In this document: one piece after another, positions 11,100 to 22,110 of the stretch
How the letters are laid out: each line of letters opens with the position of its first letter
Numbering within the stretch: the first letter of the stretch is position 1
Assembly (NCBI GenBank): GCA_024345305.1
Contig: BRON01000003.1
Location: 2,170,001 to 2,234,000 of the forward strand
Direction: 5' to 3'
DNA from: Mrakia gelida
Lineage: Eukaryota; Basidiomycota; Tremellomycetes; Cystofilobasidiales; Mrakiaceae
DNA: 64,000 nucleotides
The notes under the pieces: generated by a model
Told to the model about the DNA's origin: nothing
The model's input: only the letters and a program-made list of their open reading frames with translations
Databases searched by the model: none
Program-made: the position numbers and the translations under genes

Positions 11100-11885
11100 A
11101 CACGACGCGTCTCATTTCTTTCCTTTCGTCGAGCACCAAGATCAAAGCAAGAAGAGATCATCAAGAGAGAGAGAAGGTTCGTTTCAGTCGTAAAGTAAGC
11201 AGCCACGTCGCAAAATCTACTGTGCAAAATCTAGAACCCAGCCTCCTTCGCAGCATCCTCCCAGAACCCACCCATCATCCCCTCCAAATCCTCTACCGAC
11301 GAGATCGTCACGCTCCTCCTCTCCCTTTTCTCCGCCCTCTCTCTCAGCTCCTTCTTCGATGGCTTGCTGGGCGAGACGGGTTGCTTGGGGATGACCGAGT
11401 CCTTGGATCGTTTGGAGGTCGAGGAGAGGACAAGGCGGGCGACGAAGTTGGGAGGAGACGTTCGGTCGATGGTTGAGGAAGAGCCGAGGACGAGGAAGGG
11501 AGAGGTTGAGAAAGGGTAGGAGGAGAGAGGAGTGTTGGTTGAGGAGGAGGAGAACATTCTTTTGGTTTTGGTTTGGGTTGGGTGAGAACGAGGTTGGTGT
11601 TTGAGAGTTGGGTTGCGAGAGCGAGGGAAAAATGAGTTGAGTTGGTTTGGGTTGGAAGAGAGAAGTTAAGATTGATGTGGTTGATGAGAGACTCCTTCAG
11701 GCCTCTTTCAGATCAGCCTTATACTCTTCGGACCATGTCAGTCTATCTTCGCACTCTCAGAAGGAGGAGGAGAGGAAAGACGAAGTGAAGTCGAAGCTCA
11801 GGGGTGGACGCGTCGACTTCCCTTTGACCAGGTCGAGATGAAACGAGGAGCCGTCTCCGTGCGTTCGCTCAGGCTCTCTTCCACC
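11100..11885. repeat. Segmental duplication, copy 1 (partner 52290-53060)
   Basis: Both copies read in the same orientation. They share the 3' flank (AAAATCAAAGC/AAGATCAAAGC, GATCATCAAGAGAGAG, TTTCAGTCGTAAAG), the whole small gene, its promoter (GGTTTGGGTTGGAAGAGAGA, GTGGTTGATGAGAGACTCCT) and a distal block (AAGTCGAAGCTCAGGGGT, GGTCGAGATGAAACGAGG). By eye identity is about 80-90% in coding and non-coding parts alike. The boundaries are approximate. Confidence 0.85.
11231..11557 (-). CDS. Small orphan protein, 108 residues, copy 1
   Basis: I do not recognise a family. The single-exon frame starts MFSSSSTNTPLSSYPFS at 11557 and stops at 11231. It has a Ser/Thr-rich N-terminus, a middle block SPPNFVARLVLS and a basic block PSKKELRERAEKRERRSV. 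It ends in an acidic/hydrophobic segment, DLEGMMGGFWEDAAKEAGF. The partner at 52403-52720 keeps the same start, stop and C-terminus, with differences mostly confined to the Ser-rich linker. That conservation of frame is the main evidence that this is a real gene. Upstream of the shared ATG the two copies are not in the same frame, which supports this start. The charged middle suggests a helix or a nucleic-acid or protein contact surface, but this is inference only. Confidence 0.7.
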   Translation of the reverse strand: MFSSSSTNTPLSSYPFSTSPFLVLGSSSTIDRTSPPNFVARLVLSSTSKRSKDSVIPKQPVSPSKPSKKELRERAEKRERRSVTISSVEDLEGMMGGFWEDAAKEAGF

Positions 11886-12372
11886 GTTGGATACCGGCTC
11901 TTAGTTACTAGATATCATTCAGAAGCCGGTTAGCTCGACAGCCAGCTCATAGTCGACAAGTCTTGCGGATTCGACTCGGATGGAAACGCGTCGACTTCGT
12001 TTCACTTGCTTCAAGGCGACGACGACCAAAGCCATCGGCTGGACAAGAATATGAACATAATCAGCTCGAAGCTTCAAAAGGCTGTGAAGGTTCGTTTTGA
12101 CCTCTGTGGTCCCATCCCCGAAGGATCAGTGTCAGAAGAACGCAGAACGTGAGTCGACGCGTCGTCGTTTTCCCACCCTCTCTCTCGCTCTCTTTGCCGC
12201 CTCTCCTTCCCCAAGAGCAACAAAGCAAGCATTCGTAGTCTATCTAACCGAGCCCCATGAAACAAGAGGGCGAAAGCAAAAGCGAAAGAGAGAGAGGAAA
12301 CGTTCGTAAAACAAAAACAGCAAATCGATTGAAGCGCGACGAGAACAAAGGACGAGAGCCAGGCGAGCGAGC
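11558..12372. other. Intergenic, 815 bases
   Basis: The first 330 bases are the duplicated promoter of the small orphan gene. The remainder, up to the PhoD stop, holds several GACGCGTC palindromes (near 11808, 11987 and 12154). I find no convincing exon. Confidence 0.55.
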
Positions 12373-15300
12373 TCAGAACCATTTCCTCGGGAGGAGTCCG
12401 AAGTTACTGTTTCACGGAAGAGCAGGGGGGGCGGAGGGGAAAGGAGAGGGTCAGTTTCGGCTTCGAAGAAAGAAGGTTGGAGGAGACGAGGATGGTCGAC
12501 TCACGAAAGCATCTCCTTCATCCTACCGATGGTAGGAAGACCGAGGGTCGTAGGATGAGGTCGGACGGGTTTGCCGATGATGTCGTAACTGTCAGGAGCG
12601 AAAGAGAGAGAGTCAGTTCGAAGCGAAGCGGCGAGAGGGAAACGAAGGGAGAAGCAAGATCGACTCACGTCCAAGCAAGTTCTCCATCGATCCAAAGCTC
12701 GTAGAACACTCGGGGAGCCTCGCGGTCTCGGGTGTTGACTTCGAGAGAGGACCTAAAAATGAACGACGCGAAGAAGAAGCAGCGGAGTCAGTTTCGCTCG
12801 AACAAGCGACGCGACGCGTCTCTTCGTCTCGTCTCGACTCGATTCCAAGAGTCTAGAGCGACTCACCACTTCACGTTCCCATGCGGCCAGTACTTCAAGA
12901 TCACCTCCTCCGGCAACCCCTTCAGCTCTCCTTGCTTTCCCTTCACCTCCGATCCAGGAACTCCATCCCCAAGCGCTCCCTTCCCGTCCGCTCCCACCGT
13001 CGCGGCCGCGCTGGCCGTCGCTCCGTCTTCCAGCACCTCGTCGGAAGGAGAAGAGGTAGGGATGTAGTTCCTCGAGAGCTCGGCGTGGACGGTGTGAACG
13101 TAGGGGACGTAGAACTGGGACAAGGGGGAGGTGGAGAACTCGAAGACGGAGTTGTTGCGGAAGGAGACGGCGAGGGATTCGTGGCGGTCTCCGGAGAGGA
13201 CAATGACCTGCAAGAAAGGGCGGGGGAAGGGAGGAGGTAGGTTATCGAGGGAGAGAGGGAAATGAGGGAGGTTAGAGGGAGGGGGAGGAGGAGAGAACGA
13301 AGCATCGAGGACTCACGTTCGGCACAAACTCGAGAACATCGAGGATCTCGTTCCTTTCGGTTCGGTAGCCTGACCAGGTATCGATTTGGCCGTCTGGTTT
13401 ACCCCAGAGAGAAGTGAAGGGGACGGAGGAGACGATGAACTGGATGGGAAACGAAGCGACCGAAATGGAGACGCGTCAGACTCGTTTGGTCGTTCGAACT
13501 CGCTCGCGTTCGTTTCCGTCTCCCTTCTCTCGCAAACGGGGGAGAGACTCACCTTGAACGTAGCCGTATCATTGACCTGTTGAAGCGAAAGTGAAAACGT
13601 GTCAGCTCATCGTGTCTCAAGACGAGAAGAACGAATGAACGAAAAACGAGAGGATTCAAATCGACTCACCTTCCCCAACCACTCGAACAACGCCTCCTTC
13701 TGCTGAGCGCCCAACATGGTCTTTTCCTCGCTATCGACCATCCACTCGTTTGATCGTTCAACTCGAGTGTCCATCACGAAGAACCTGAAACGAGCCGAAC
13801 GAAGCGAAGAGAGTTTCAGCTCGAGCGCGACGCGTCTCTCCCTTTCTTCTCCCTTCACGTTTTGGACTCACGCAGTGTCTCCATGCTCGAAGTGGTACCA
13901 CCAAACTCCCTCGACAGGCGAATCATGGTTCGCATCTCCTTGGTAGATCTCGTAGGCTGAAGCGGCGGAGGGGTAGGGGATTTGAGCGGAGGGGTTGCCT
14001 TCGCCTGCGAACTGGAGGAACGAGGGCGAGACGAGAAGGAGGAGTCAGTTCGGGGAAACTCGAGACAATACAGGTGTGCGAGAAAAAGCTTACGTTGTTG
14101 ATGATCTCGTGGTCGTCGAGGATATGAAGCATCGCTGCAAGGAAAGAAAACATCGCGTCGACGACGAGGTCAGCTCTCGCCTCGTTCGCCTCGTCCCAAA
14201 CCCTAGAAAGGAAAGACTCACGAAGCTTCTCCAAGACGCTCTGCATCTCCTCCCTTCCATAGGTCTGCCTATACAGCCTCCTGAACCATCCCTTCCCTCC
14301 AGCCAACCCTCCGTTCGGATTTCCTTTCCCGCCTCCCAGCCAACTCCCCAACCTGCCCGGCACTCCCCACCACCCGACTCCGTCCCCATCTCCACCACTC
14401 CCCCCCAGAGGCGTGTCTGCGTAGATGTAGTCGCCCAAGAAAAGAAGGAAAGCTGGGGCTCGACGTTTGGTAGAAGGTGACGAGGTCGAGTTGGCGGAGG
14501 AAGAGGAGGAGGAGGGAACGCGAGGAGGAGGGGAGGTGAGCCAGTCCGCGAGGACTTGGACTCCTGGGATTCGGAGACGGTGGTGGAGAGGGTTGGGAGA
14601 GTAGGGAAAGTTGGGTTTGATGCAGGAGGTGGCTGAGAAAGGAAAAGGACAGGCGGCGAGTCAGCCTCGAAGACGCGACGAGACGGAGAGGGAGGGAGAG
14701 AGAGGAACGAACAGAGGAAGGTGAAATGAGAACCGGTTGATCTAGCGAGATGAGGATCGGGAGCAGTGTTGAAAGCGAGAGGAGAGGGAGTTGGGTTGGA
14801 GGGAGTTGGAGGAAGGATGTCTGAACGAAACGAAGAAGCGACGACGCGTCGAAGTCAGTTCGACTCGTGTTCCCACTCGTCTCTGCCTCGTCGCGCCACT
14901 TCCTTCGACCGCCAACTGCTCGCAGACTCACACTCATACCCCCGTCCAGCCTCCAAACCCTCAATCTCCACCGTCTGCACCCAATCCCTCTCCTCCTTCG
15001 GCGCAAGAACAGGTCCGTTCATCCACTTCCCGACCGGACGAGCCTGTCGATATAGGATCCTCGCTGGAGGTGGTTTGGCGACGACGATGGGCTCGATGAG
15101 ATGCTTGTTGTCGAGAGGAAGCTCGCTGAGATCTGGATCTGAGGCCAGGATGGTGTCGAGGGGAGTGCTGAGGATGGGTTGGAACTGAGCGGAGGGAGGG
15201 AATCGGATGGTGATTTTGGCGGAGGTTGGGGTGAGGGCTCCGATCCTGCACGAATAAGAGAAAGCGAAGAGGAGAGATAGAAGAGGATCAGCTTCATGAG

Positions 15301-16058
15301 GTTCGCGCCTCGAGGTAAATCCTCGAGATGAGCGAAACGAAGGTCTCGAAGAAGACGGCTCACCTCGAGAACGTGAGATCCTCGTTCGCGAAGAAGAACA
15401 TCGGCGTAAAGAGGAGATCCAGTGCGAAGATCATGAGGATGGTGTTGATGACGAGAGGGATGAGGTTGGATCGCTTGGAGGAGGTCGGGAGGGAGAGTAG
15501 AACTCTGAGAGGGTTGGGTCGAGGGAGGTGGGACGATTTGGGAGAGGTCGAGGAGGACGTGGGTTGTTTGAGCTGGGCAAAGCGAAACGAAAAGGAAGGT
15601 CAGCTTGTAGGCCTCGAGAGAGGAATGAGAGGGTGTGAAAATCTTCACGAGTTCACCTCAGAAGCCCCGTTTCCATTCTCCCCAACGTGTCCGTTTCCCT
15701 CCTTCTGCTTGCCCTTCCCATTCCCATTCGCATGACCGTTCGACTCTCCAGCTCCCTTCCCGTTCGACTGGGAGACGACGTCGTAGGGAATCTTGAGCCA
15801 CAGGTAGACGTAAAGGAAGAATAGGGATGGGAGAGCGATCTTCGCTTGTTTGGCTGGGAGCTGATGAGAGAACGAACGAGAGAGGGAGGGAGGGAGGAGA
15901 AGAGAAGGTCAGCTCGTCTCGCTCGAACGTTTCCTCCTCTTCTTCGTTGAGAGAGGTTGACCAGAAGAAGAAACGGATGAACTGACGATTCTGAGGAAGA
16001 ACCAAGCTCCAATCCGGAAGAGGGTCGAAGTGATGGCAAGCAGTTTCGAGAGAAGCAT
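12373..16058 (-). CDS. PhoD-like metallophosphatase with N-terminal membrane segments
   Basis: PhoD-family enzymes are metal-dependent phosphodiesterases/phosphatases with a calcineurin-like core. The start at 16058 gives MLLSKLLAITSTLFRIGAWF (membrane segment 1). A second segment follows, ALPSLFFLYVYLWLKIPYDV, and then a third, LINTILMIFALDLLFTPMFF-like, near 15430. The catalytic region contains FLGDYIYADTPLGG (near 14435), AMLHILDDHEIINN (near 14130-14095), WWYHFEHGDTAFFVMDTR (near 13880), VIVLSGDRHESLAVSF (near 13200) and FEFSTSPLSQFYVP. The GD, DDHE and GDRHE motifs are the expected metal ligands. The last intron joins MKEMLS to NFGLLPRKWF, stop at 12373. About eleven introns are present. 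Topology suggests the catalytic domain faces the lumen or cell exterior, which is inference. It is the divergent neighbour of the small membrane protein gene at 16779. Confidence 0.85.
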
Positions 16059-16778
16059 CGTCGTCGTCGTCGTTGAAGATAAGAGGGAGGAGGGAGGAGT
16101 TGAGCTCGTTCGTTCGCTTGAGGTTTGGTTGATGGTGGTTCGAGGATGGATGAGAGAGAAGGTTCCAAAACTGATTGTCTCGGTTATGTGTTGAGCGAGC
16201 GGCTGTAAAGAAGGAGGTAGAAAAGGAAGAAAGGAAGGTTGAGATGACCGTTCAGGGTGAACGCGAACGAGAGAAGGAAAGGAAGGTGAGCTCGAGCGAA
16301 GGCAGGGCTCAAACAGAGCGCGTCTCGTTTCGGGGAGTTCAGCAGCGAATGAGAGCTGGTTTCTTTGGCAGATTTTCAGGAACGGGTAGATCTTGCTCTG
16401 ATTGATCTCTCTGAAGTCGAGAAATGAAAATATTCACTCAGAGAGGGCCAGAGGTCGGCCTGTTCGCGAGACAGGACAGGAGGTGAGCTCGGTCGGAGCT
16501 GTTGACCTTTTCACTTTCGTTTTCACGTCTTCTCTGTTCCAGCCCTCGACCAACGTCGCGTCCCTTCCAGCGTCTTCCTGTATATCTCCAGCCCTCGAGG
16601 CGAAGGAAAAAACTGACCTCCCTCCCCCTTCAGCCTCTCCACGCGTCATGCACCGACTCCCGAACTTCAATCTCCGAAAACGTCACTCTCCCTCCCCCGT
16701 TCCACCTCGCCCTTTTTCTATGCCCCAACACCCACCTACCCTCCATCCACCCTCCCTATACCTACCCACACCTTCAAA
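16059..16778. other. Divergent intergenic region, 720 bases
   Basis: Promoter space for the PhoD-like gene (minus) and the small membrane protein gene (plus). The stretch before 16779 is pyrimidine-rich with CTATACCTACCC, as often seen before fungal starts. No exon with family resemblance was found. Confidence 0.5.
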
Positions 16779-17381
16779 ATGACCAACGCCATCGCCTCCC
16801 TCTACGACGCCGTCGCCTCTATCATCCACTCCCTCCTCCTCACCGTCGAAGCCATCCTCTCAACCATCTACTCCCTCCTCGCTCACATCGTCCAAGCTGC
16901 CTGGACCGTCGTTTCCGGTGTCCTCAAGACGACGTTCAACGTTACAGAGGCGACGATCGAGGGGATCGCAAAGACGTTCGTGCTTGTGATTGAGGGGCTT
17001 TGGGGTGAGTCCAACAAAGCAGAAGAAGTTGGGTTGGGTTGTTTTCGTTCCGGAAACGGATGAGAGGTCGTTCTCGACTCGTTTCTTTCGTTCTCTCGTC
17101 GCTTGGGGAGTTGAGAAAGCTCGCTCGAGCTTCTGCTATACTCACACTTGCTGGATGGCCTTTGTCCCACCGCCGACAATTCCTTCCTCAGCCCTACCCG
17201 CTTTCAAACGAACGAAGCTCAACCTCAAGCTGACCCCCACCCTCCCTCCCTCTTTTTCCCCACCTTCGTCCGAACAGACAACAAGCTCCTCGTCGGAATC
17301 GCCACCCTCGGAGCCGTCATCTACATCAACCAGACTACTCGCAAGACTGTTGGAACAGGGAGGAAGCCTAAGACTGCTTGA
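16779..17381 (+). CDS. Small hydrophobic membrane protein, about 110 residues
   Basis: I do not recognise a named family. Two exons, 16779-17004 and 17277-17381, join in phase 1 (TGG G|AC) to give a protein starting MTNAIASLYDAVASIIHSLL. Long amphipathic or hydrophobic stretches follow (LTVEAILSTIYSLLAHIVQA, then VVSGVLKTTFNVTEATIEGI). After the intron the sequence is DNKLLVGIATLGAVIYINQT, a likely membrane segment, with a basic tail TGRKPKTA. The intron is 272 bases, long for this window, with GTGAGT and CGAACAG ends and a CTGACC branch. The pyrimidine-rich leader CCTTCAAAATG suits an expressed gene. The arrangement of helices and a short C-terminal membrane anchor suggests an organelle or ER membrane protein, which is inference. 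Confidence 0.7.
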
Positions 17382-17829
17382 TTGAAGCGAGGGGAGAGCG
17401 TGAGGCAGTGGAGAGGGAGGTGAGACGTGGAATGGAAGTGCTCGAGAGGTGTGTAGGATTGTAATCGGAAAGAAACGGATCTGTTTTAGGTATCTCTAGT
17501 TAGTTAGTTAGTGAGCTTTTGATTTGAATGTTGACGACGACTCGGGTGCCGTGAGGAGGAGAGAGAGGAGAGGGAAGAGAGGAATGGGAGTTGTTGTTCG
17601 ACTCGTTTCGTTGGCCTCGTTCTCGGTCCTCTTGCCCAGCTTCTCGCTCGCATACGAGATCTACGAGCTAGCGCGACTCCCTACTCTCTGCTCAAAAGAG
17701 GGCAAGGCGAGAGAGGAAAGACTCGCGTTCTGGCAACACGTTGGTTCGTTCTTTCCTTCGACGTTCCGAGAAAGGGTCATCAGAGAGTCGTTACGAGTAC
17801 ATACGAAGCTAGAAAGTACTGAGAGGCGG
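17382..17829. other. Intergenic, 448 bases, between convergent genes
   Basis: 3' regions of the small membrane protein (plus) and Cox6 (minus). A short TTAGTTAGTTAG repeat lies near 17502. An open plus-strand frame from 17524 has no family resemblance and runs into the Cox6 exons. Confidence 0.5.
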
Positions 17830-18955
17830 CTAGCGTCCCAGTTTCCAGAGAGGAGCCTGAGAGTGAGACGGAAGGAAGAGGATCAGCTCGAGCGTCGAGG
17901 GTCTCGCTCGCGAAAGGAAGGTCGAGAAGAGTCGACTCACGCGAACGGTAGGAGCCGGCTCGTTCGAAGGCCCGTAGACGAACTCCTTGTCGTCGACGTC
18001 CGGGATAGGTGGTACGATCTGACCTTCTCCTGGACCGTGGTAGTACCTCCCGAGATGCTGCTGGCCGTAGATCTCTTGTCGGGTTGGGACGCCTGACTCG
18101 ACGAACGGGGGGGAGGGTCAGTTTGAGCTCGACAGACTGACTGAGCTTGCGGGGGTGGTGGACTCACCCAGCTCCTCGCACAAAGGCTGAAGCACCTTCA
18201 TGTAGGCATCGAACTGTTCCTTCTTCTCGACCTTGTGTCTGAGGACGTCCAGAACTCGAACGGCGAGACCGAAGTCGTCCTCCCTTCGAGCGGCGTAGAG
18301 CATGGATTCGATGACGTCCACGGCTGGGACGATGTCGTGGGCGAAGAGGTTGTTCATTCCTCTCTGTGGATGGGAGAAAGCGAAGAGGAAAGGAGGGTCA
18401 GCGAGAGGAGAGGACGGAGGAGGGAGGAACGAGGCCGAAGGAGTGTGTGATGAGCTCGTTGTTTGGGAGGTGAGCTCGAGAGATCTGCTCTTCCTATGTT
18501 CTAAGATGTGATCCCGAGCTCCAGCGAGCTCCCATTCCTCCTCTATACAGCATCCATCCCTCCTCCCGCAACGAGCGAGCTCACCACCTCCCTCCCTCCT
18601 TCTCCATCTCTCCCCACCCCGCCCTCACCTCCTCCCCTTCCTTCTTCCCTTCTCTTGTGGACTCACCCCAACTTCGAACAGATCAGGCGCCTGATCAAAG
18701 AAGAGCTTCCATCGATCGTTGAACTGATCGTACGTCTCGGCTGCTTCGTGAGCGAATCGAACACCTGTCAAAGGATGAAGGAAGGAGGAGGTCGGTGATG
18801 AGCGGGTCGTCGATGGGGACTCCTTGAGGGGAAGGAGGACGATGGATGGACGAACCGAGACGAGCAGAGGGAAGGATCAAGGATGAGGGTGACGAGCGAG
18901 AGAGAACGGAGAGGGGAAGGGAACGAGGAGGGAGTCGGAGGAGGGGACGAAACAT
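17830..18955 (-). CDS. COX6: Cytochrome c oxidase subunit 6 (mammalian COX5A), with C-terminal extension
   Basis: This nuclear-encoded subunit of respiratory complex IV sits on the matrix side and, in animals, binds thyroid hormone. Start at 18955 gives MFRPLLRLPPRSLPLSVLSR, an Arg/Ser-rich mitochondrial presequence. After the first intron comes VRFAHEAAETYDQFNDRWKL, then FFDQAPDLFEVG. The next exon is RGMNNLFAHDIVPAVDVIES, then MLYAARREDDFGLAVRVLDV, LRHKVEKK and YMKVLQPLCEELG. This matches the all-helical Cox6 core, where W-x2-RRGLNxLxxYDLVP and ALRAARRVNDFxxAVRILE are the family signatures. The family normally ends at about EELGI/Y. Here two further exons add roughly 58 residues (VPTRQEIYGQQHLGRYYHGP, then PIPDVDDKEFVYGPSNE, APLWKLGR). 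It is divergent from the F-box-like gene at 19410. Confidence 0.9.
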
Positions 18956-19409
18956 GCTGAGGGAAGGGAGGGCGGGGTCGAGGGTGGGATGGAGAAGAAA
19001 GGAGGAGGAGGGAGAGCAGAGGAAGGTCGACTTCAAACTTCCATCCCGACCGATTTTCGCATCCATCTTCGTGATTTCTCGTTCGAGACTGCTCGAATGA
19101 CCTTCAAGAGATACATAAGCTCAAAAGAGTGAGTGCTAGAGCTTTGCTAGGAAGGGTGAGAGGCGGCGGAGAAGGCAAGGAACCTCGACGTTAAGCTCAC
19201 CCTCCTCCCTCTTCCTTTCTTGCTTGACTCCTACAGTCTCGACAAACTCTCCTCTTCTTTCACTACCTCAAGTAAGCTCATAACATCAAGCCTTGTTACC
19301 TTGTACTAGTTTCGCTCGTATTCGTGGCACCCAAAGCTGAGTGGGAGCCTGGGAAGAGACGGACGAGCTGACCTCCCTCCTCCCTTCGTCTTCTCTTGAC
19401 TTCAGAGCC
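18956..19409. other. Divergent intergenic region, 454 bases
   Basis: Promoter space for Cox6 (minus) and the F-box-like gene (plus). The first 110 bases extend the Cox6 frame upstream without a better start. A pyrimidine-rich stretch with CTACAGTCTCGACAAAC lies near 19230. No RNA gene was seen. Confidence 0.5.
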
Positions 19410-20432
19410 ATGCCAGTTGTCCGTATCATTCTCTCGCCACTGCGAGGGCTCCCAAGCTCTGACCTTGCACCCATTCTCTGCTCTCAGATCCGACGTCGAT
19501 TCCCTTGGGAGGTTCTGCTTCTCATCTTTGAGCAAGCGGATCCCTCGACTCTCGCCATCCTCGGACAAGTCTCCTTCGACGTCCTCGTCGCTACCTCTTC
19601 ACTCCTCTACACGAAGGTCGAGCTTCGAACAGCCCAGGAGGTCGAGGCGTTGTTCTGCAAGAGGGAGAAGATCGACAACGTGAGTTCGACTCGGCGCGCG
19701 TCGACTCCGAGTCGTTGGACCCTCCTACCTTCTTCCTCCCTCTTCTAACCCACTCTTTCACTTCTTCATTCTCTGTAGCATCGAACAAACCCTTACCTCG
19801 CACTCACGCAAATCCGAACCCTCTCCTTCGACTTCACCTCCCTCCACATCGTTCCCTCCACCTTCCCTCACGCCGACTTCGCTCGAATCGCAGGATCGGA
19901 CATCCTCCCTCTCGAGAACTTCTTCTTCTCGTGCAGGTGCAGAGGAGGAGAGAACCTCTCCTCCTTCATCCGATCCAAGCTCCTCCCTCACCTTCAACCT
20001 CGTCGAGTCTACTACGACGTCCAAAACCGATCGTTCGAGAGTCTGAGCTGGTTGTTCGTCGGGAGTGGTGAGCCGAGAATTATCAAGGGCTGGGAGTGCG
20101 TGAAGGAGATCTCTCTCAAAGGAGTCCTACCTTATAGCTCAGAATCGGTGGTAGCAGGACTGCCACTGCCTACTCTGGACCGGCCTCGAACGTATCGATT
20201 TCACGTCGCGACGCTCCTCAACAAAGTGACAAGCCCAAACGTTCTCGTTTTTGTACGAAAGATGGTGAAGTTTGACTGGATTAATCTCGTCAGGATCGTC
20301 GAGGCGGAGGGTGTGAATGTCGTGTTTGTAGTTGGGTCCGAGGAGGCGAAGAGGGAGGCGGAGGAGACGATTCGGGAGAACAAAGGCCAGACCGGACATC
20401 GGCCTTTCTTTTACGTTGAGGTAGAGCTCTAA
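19410..20432 (+). CDS. F-box-like protein, paralog A
   Basis: F-box proteins recruit substrates to SCF ubiquitin ligases through Skp1. Exon 1 is 19410-19679 and exon 2 is 19779-20432, joined in phase 0. The F-box-like segment is RRFPWEVLLLIFEQADPSTL then AILGQVSFDVLVATSSLLYT (residues about 28-68), matching LPxEhLxxIFxxxxxxxLxxhxxVSxxhxxhhxxxLY. The rest is a leucine-rich beta-like C-terminal region without an obvious known repeat: NPYLALTQIRTLSFDFTSLH, then RRVYYDVQNRSFESL and HRPFFYVEVEL. It is homologous along its length to the minus-strand gene at 32504-33481, including the position and phase of the intron. An intron-like sequence begins one base after the stop codon. The F-box call rests on pattern only; the family likeness to paralog B is solid. 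Confidence 0.72.
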
Positions 20433-20433
20433 G

Positions 20434-20507
20434 GTAAGTGGCGTCTACCTGTGTCCTCGTCTCGTCTTCGGAGTACTCGCTGACTCTTTTGCTTGCTCCT
20501 CGCTCAG
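20434..20507 (+). other. Apparent 3' UTR intron right after the stop codon
   Basis: The TAA stop is 20430-20432. One base later a GTAAGTGG donor begins, followed by the branch sequence GCTGACT near 20480 and the acceptor CGCTCAG at 20501-20507. This matches every coding intron in the window and is 74 bases long. Confidence 0.6.
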
Positions 20508-22110
20508 ATCTCGCCCGACGCGACTCGCACCTCCCCTTCCCATCGGTCTTCCCCTTTCACGGCTCCACTTCAACATCGCATCAGTTTACGACTCGAGCGA
20601 AGAGAAAGCTGACCTTCGACGCGTCGTCCCGTTCTGCTTCGCTCCCCTTTCTCATCCGCAGTAAACCTCACCCGAACACATCAATCCCTCCAAAACCTAC
20701 ATCCATAACTCCTCGTCTACCACACAACTTCACCTCGTTCGACATCGGATCCATCGTCGCGTCGGAACGAGGGAGGGCAGGGCAGACGGACCTTGATCCG
20801 ATTTCTAGTCTACTTCGTCTTTACCTTAGCAGTCGTCAACTCTCTCTATGTTTTCTCCCTCTGATTCTTCGCGAGAGTTCAATCTGAGGCAGGCACAACG
20901 AGGGAGCTCAACAGAACGAGGTGTCTCGAAAAAGCGACGCGTCCGTCCGTTCTCGACCGAGAGCTAGCATTCGAATCTTTTCTGAGCTAGCTGAGATGCA
21001 AACGTATAACGTACCTACTCAGCTCCGTCAGAGACATCATGGAGGAGTTGCTGCAGCAGTGAACGAGACGGAGCTTCGAACGACGAGAGCGGGGGAGGGA
21101 GGGAGGACTGGAACCCCTCGCTCTCGCGCTCTTCCCTTGTGTTCATCGTTGTAAACAGGGAAGATCGCAGAAGGACTTCATTCATGAACTCAAGTAGGTA
21201 AAGCAACAGGAAGACAGCCAAGGTTTAAGTTAACCTTTCTTTCGAACCAGGGTGCAGGCGAAAAATCCTCCTTCGTTTCGAACTGTGTGAGCTTCTCCAG
21301 CTTCGAGGTCCTCGACGGCTCTTCCTCCCTCCTCTTCTCGCGTCGTTCGTTCCGACTCACGGATTGTTTCGGTCGGAAGCTTTTCCTCGAACAAAAGGAG
21401 GAACCCAAAACTGATCGACCCGATGAGTCTGACTGACGGAGAAACCTCCTCGCTTCTGTCCTGGTCAAGCAACGAAAGAGAGAGAAAGAGAACAAGGGGA
21501 GGAGGGGGGAAGAAGAAGAAAGACGGAGGCGCGTCTCTTCGAGAGCTCACCCCCAGTCCCCGGCAACCTTCTTTCGACACATGGCAGGGGAGTTTGTCTC
21601 AGGCTGTTGACAAAAAGCCATGTTTTCAGTATAAATCCTTGCCAACGATCCCTCGAGGGAGAACGCTCAACGCGCGCGGGGGAGGGAAGCAGCGAATCGA
21701 GCGTTGCGAGAGGCGAAGGTTTTCTCTCAGCGCGCTTTGGTTCGTAGGCAAGCCTCGCTACACCTGAACCCCGCCTGAAGATTTATTTGGAGCACGATTC
21801 GGTTGCATGAAAGAAGAGGGAGGAGGGCGAGAGAGACGAGACTCGGAGTGAGGGTGAGGGATTAGCTTTGGGTAAGAGGAGCGGACAAGGGGCTAGCCTT
21901 TTGGACGAGAGAGCAGAGAGGTTGCTTGACTCTCTCAAAACCACCAACTTCTTGTTCGCCGCCCCTTCAACTTGAAAACCTTCCTCGACACCATACCCAC
22001 CTCCCTATAGCAGCTGTTCCCCCTCTCCCCCTTCTCTTGTTTCACTCTCGAATCGGCCGACTTCTGAAGGAACGGACGAGCTCGAAGGGAAGGAGAGGCA
22101 GTCAAGCTCG
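20508..22110. other. Intergenic, about 1.6 kb
   Basis: 3' UTR of the F-box-like gene and the upstream region of the large disordered gene. Both strands contain open frames of 70-115 codons with strong compositional bias and no family resemblance. GACGCGTC palindromes occur near 20630 and 20939. No tRNA or repeat was recognised. Confidence 0.5.

Noticed and set aside
10863..11476. Long plus-strand extension of the MYND gene past 10973
   Set aside because: Overlaps the orphan gene on the other strand, whose frame is supported by its paralog; the sequence is compositionally biased.
17524..18096. 190-codon plus-strand open frame
   Set aside because: Lies mostly antisense to the Cox6 exons and has no family resemblance.
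21190..21767. Open frames of about 100 codons on both strands
   Set aside because: No splice-consistent model, no motif, and strong compositional bias.
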